A stretch of DNA of 64,000 bases from Leisingera sp. ANG1. Lineage in GTDB: Bacteria; Pseudomonadota; Alphaproteobacteria; Rhodobacterales; Rhodobacteraceae. Both the position numbers and the translations under genes were made by a program. The DNA lies in assembly GCF_000203975.2 (NCBI RefSeq), contig NZ_AFCF02000006.1, forward strand, positions 372,001 to 436,000, given 5' to 3'. Shown here piece after piece: positions 63,067 to 64,000 of the stretch (positions are counted from its first letter, which is position 1; every line of letters begins with the position of its first letter). The notes below the pieces were generated by a model. The model saw nothing but the letters and a program-made list of their open reading frames with translations. It was not told the DNA's origin and ran no database searches.

Positions 63067-63906
63067 TTAAACGGCTTGTGTCTTTGCGGCACGCGCCGCG
63101 TTGTCGTCGGTAAGTGCCCGATCTGCATAGGTGACACGGGCAAGCCGTGCGCGGCCGGAGATCAGGCGGAAGAGAGACCGGGGCAAGGCACTGAGTTCAG
63201 CCATGCCCCGCAAACGTTTTTGGCGCCAGCGAACAGCAGAAGCAGGGCGGCGGGTGCCATGCCCCAGAAAAGTGCTTTCTTCGGGGGGCGTATTGCCCTG
63301 TTTCACCAGCGCTGGAGTGATCTGATAGGGGTTGAGGGAAACTGCCAGGCGGGAAACCAGCGGATTGAACAGCAACTGGTCGATCGAGAGGTCGAACGGG
63401 CGCGCCGCCAGAAGCTGTTCCGCAGCGGACCGTGTCACCAGATAGCCGGCTGAGCCTGGGTTGCGTGACAGCATCGGTGCCAGTCGGCGGCCATGACGCG
63501 CCGTGCCGCCAGTGCCCAGCATCACCCGCAGCGAGTCGCTGCGCCAGAATTCGATATTCACCAGCCCGCAACCGTCCGGCCACCAGCTCAGATCATCCAG
63601 CCACAGACGCAGCTCCGGCGAGATGAAGACGTCATCCTCAAACACAAGAGCGATATCCGCATCACTGTCCAGAAATGTTTCCCAGACACGGGCGTGGCTC
63701 AGCGTGCACGCCATGTTGCCCGCTGCAAAGGCCCCCCAGGGGCCAAAGCTGCGGCATTGCTTCAGCAGTTCGGATTCAGGTGTTGTCTGCAGGTCAACGG
63801 CAGGCACGAACTCGGCCTCGATGCGGGCGTCCGCCAGTGCTGCCCGCATTGCTGCGTGCCGCCCGGCCGCCCGTTCGAGCGAGATCATGTAGGCTGCGAG
63901 TTTCAT
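63067..63906 (-). CDS. Glycosyltransferase family 25 (LPS-type)
   Basis: A 279-residue cytosolic glycosyltransferase of family 25. MISLERAAGRHAAM at the N-terminus is the family opening; the metal/nucleotide motif EDDVFI is at about 90-95; IEFWRSDSLR and GSAGYLVTRSAAEQLL follow. Usually adds sugars to lipopolysaccharide. It lies between sucC and sucD, which are normally adjacent, so it looks like an insertion in the TCA cluster. Confidence 0.92.
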   Translation of the reverse strand: MKLAAYMISLERAAGRHAAMRAALADARIEAEFVPAVDLQTTPESELLKQCRSFGPWGAFAAGNMACTLSHARVWETFLDSDADIALVFEDDVFISPELRLWLDDLSWWPDGCGLVNIEFWRSDSLRVMLGTGGTARHGRRLAPMLSRNPGSAGYLVTRSAAEQLLAARPFDLSIDQLLFNPLVSRLAVSLNPYQITPALVKQGNTPPEESTFLGHGTRRPASAVRWRQKRLRGMAELSALPRSLFRLISGRARLARVTYADRALTDDNAARAAKTQAV

Positions 63907-63935
63907 GTGCTGGAACCTGTCCTTGATCCGGAAAG

Positions 63936-63956
63936 CTCCCGGGCTGAGCCCGGGAG
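63936..63956. terminator. Hairpin between sucC and the GT25 gene
   Basis: CTCCCGGGC (63936-63944) pairs with GCCCGGGAG (63948-63956) across TGA. On the minus strand only CTTTCC follows, so termination is probably partial; it may reduce sucC transcription into the GT25 gene or protect the sucC mRNA. Confidence 0.55.
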
Positions 63957-63963
63957 AGCAGGA

Positions 63964-64000
63964 TCAGCCCTTCACCGCCTTCACGATCTTTTCGGCGCCG
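63964..64000 (-). CDS. sucC: Succinyl-CoA synthetase beta subunit (3' end only)
   Basis: Only the last 11 codons are in the window; they encode GAEKIVKAVKG before the stop, the usual C-terminus of the ADP-forming beta subunit. Its placement upstream of sucD on the same strand supports the call. Confidence 0.85.
   Translation of the reverse strand, partial: GAEKIVKAVKG

Overview
The window is a gene-dense, GC-rich piece of bacterial chromosome. Gene order and protein types point to an alphaproteobacterium of the Rhodobacteraceae (Roseobacter group, Leisingera/Phaeobacter/Ruegeria-like). The pointers are a sucC-sucD-sucA-odhB-lpd TCA cluster, an aa3-oxidase subunit IV microprotein, a phaA/phaB pair, a DmdC-type acyl-CoA dehydrogenase and a TIGR02302 (DUF4175) protein. 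The genus is an inference. I found no tRNA, rRNA, CRISPR array, insertion sequence, phage gene or plasmid replication gene, so this reads as core chromosome.

Layout. 1-3643 (minus): pyrB, two small membrane proteins, a dihydroorotase-like protein that has lost its metal ligands, and plsY, all tightly overlapped. 3798-6330 (plus): an uracil-DNA glycosylase without most Fe-S cysteines, a phosphoesterase, a LysE exporter and moaB. 6457-11312: a two-gene RND efflux system. 11282-14373: Nudix hydrolase, DsbD-N-like protein, YqgE and the tRNA t6A enzyme TsaC/Sua5. 14515-18680: acyl-CoA dehydrogenase, MBL-fold hydrolase, DUF6173 protein, CtaX-like microprotein and a lipoprotein. 18705-24028: AzlCD exporter and a molybdenum-cofactor block (fdhD, mobA, mobB, and a moeA fused to an RNase H-like domain). 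24175-26906: membrane coiled-coil protein, greA, and a glyoxalase-fold gene divergent from soxR.

27075-34477: ETF-quinone oxidoreductase, a DUF1493 protein, a TPR protein, ispE, a polyprenyl diphosphate synthase, a tRNA1(Val)-type methyltransferase and small DUF2007/DUF465 proteins. 34557-39972: EamA/LysR pair, phaB, phaA and a degenerate EAL protein. 40098-45354: a fatty-acid hydroxylase family protein, unknowns, a small tyrosine phosphatase, TlpA-like thioredoxin, argH and two tiny lipoproteins. 45355-52893: lysA, TIGR02302 protein, a zinc-ribbon membrane protein, ftsE, ftsX and plsC. 53078-64000 (minus): the TCA-cycle cluster, interrupted by AT-richer membrane genes and a family 25 glycosyltransferase, running off the end in sucC.

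How the genes work together. The strongest functional units are the oxoglutarate dehydrogenase/succinyl-CoA synthetase cluster, PHB precursor synthesis, the Mo-cofactor block that would supply formate dehydrogenase-type enzymes, ETF-QO feeding electrons from acyl-CoA dehydrogenases to ubiquinone, and FtsEX with PlsC at the envelope. The features most worth checking are the MoeA fusion, the non-catalytic dihydroorotase, the cysteine-poor UDG, a 110-bp repeat found at two convergent gene ends, a recurring GAGTATTT/AAGATGAA intergenic motif, a SoxR-type promoter at the glyoxalase gene, and a PhaR-type palindrome upstream of phaA.
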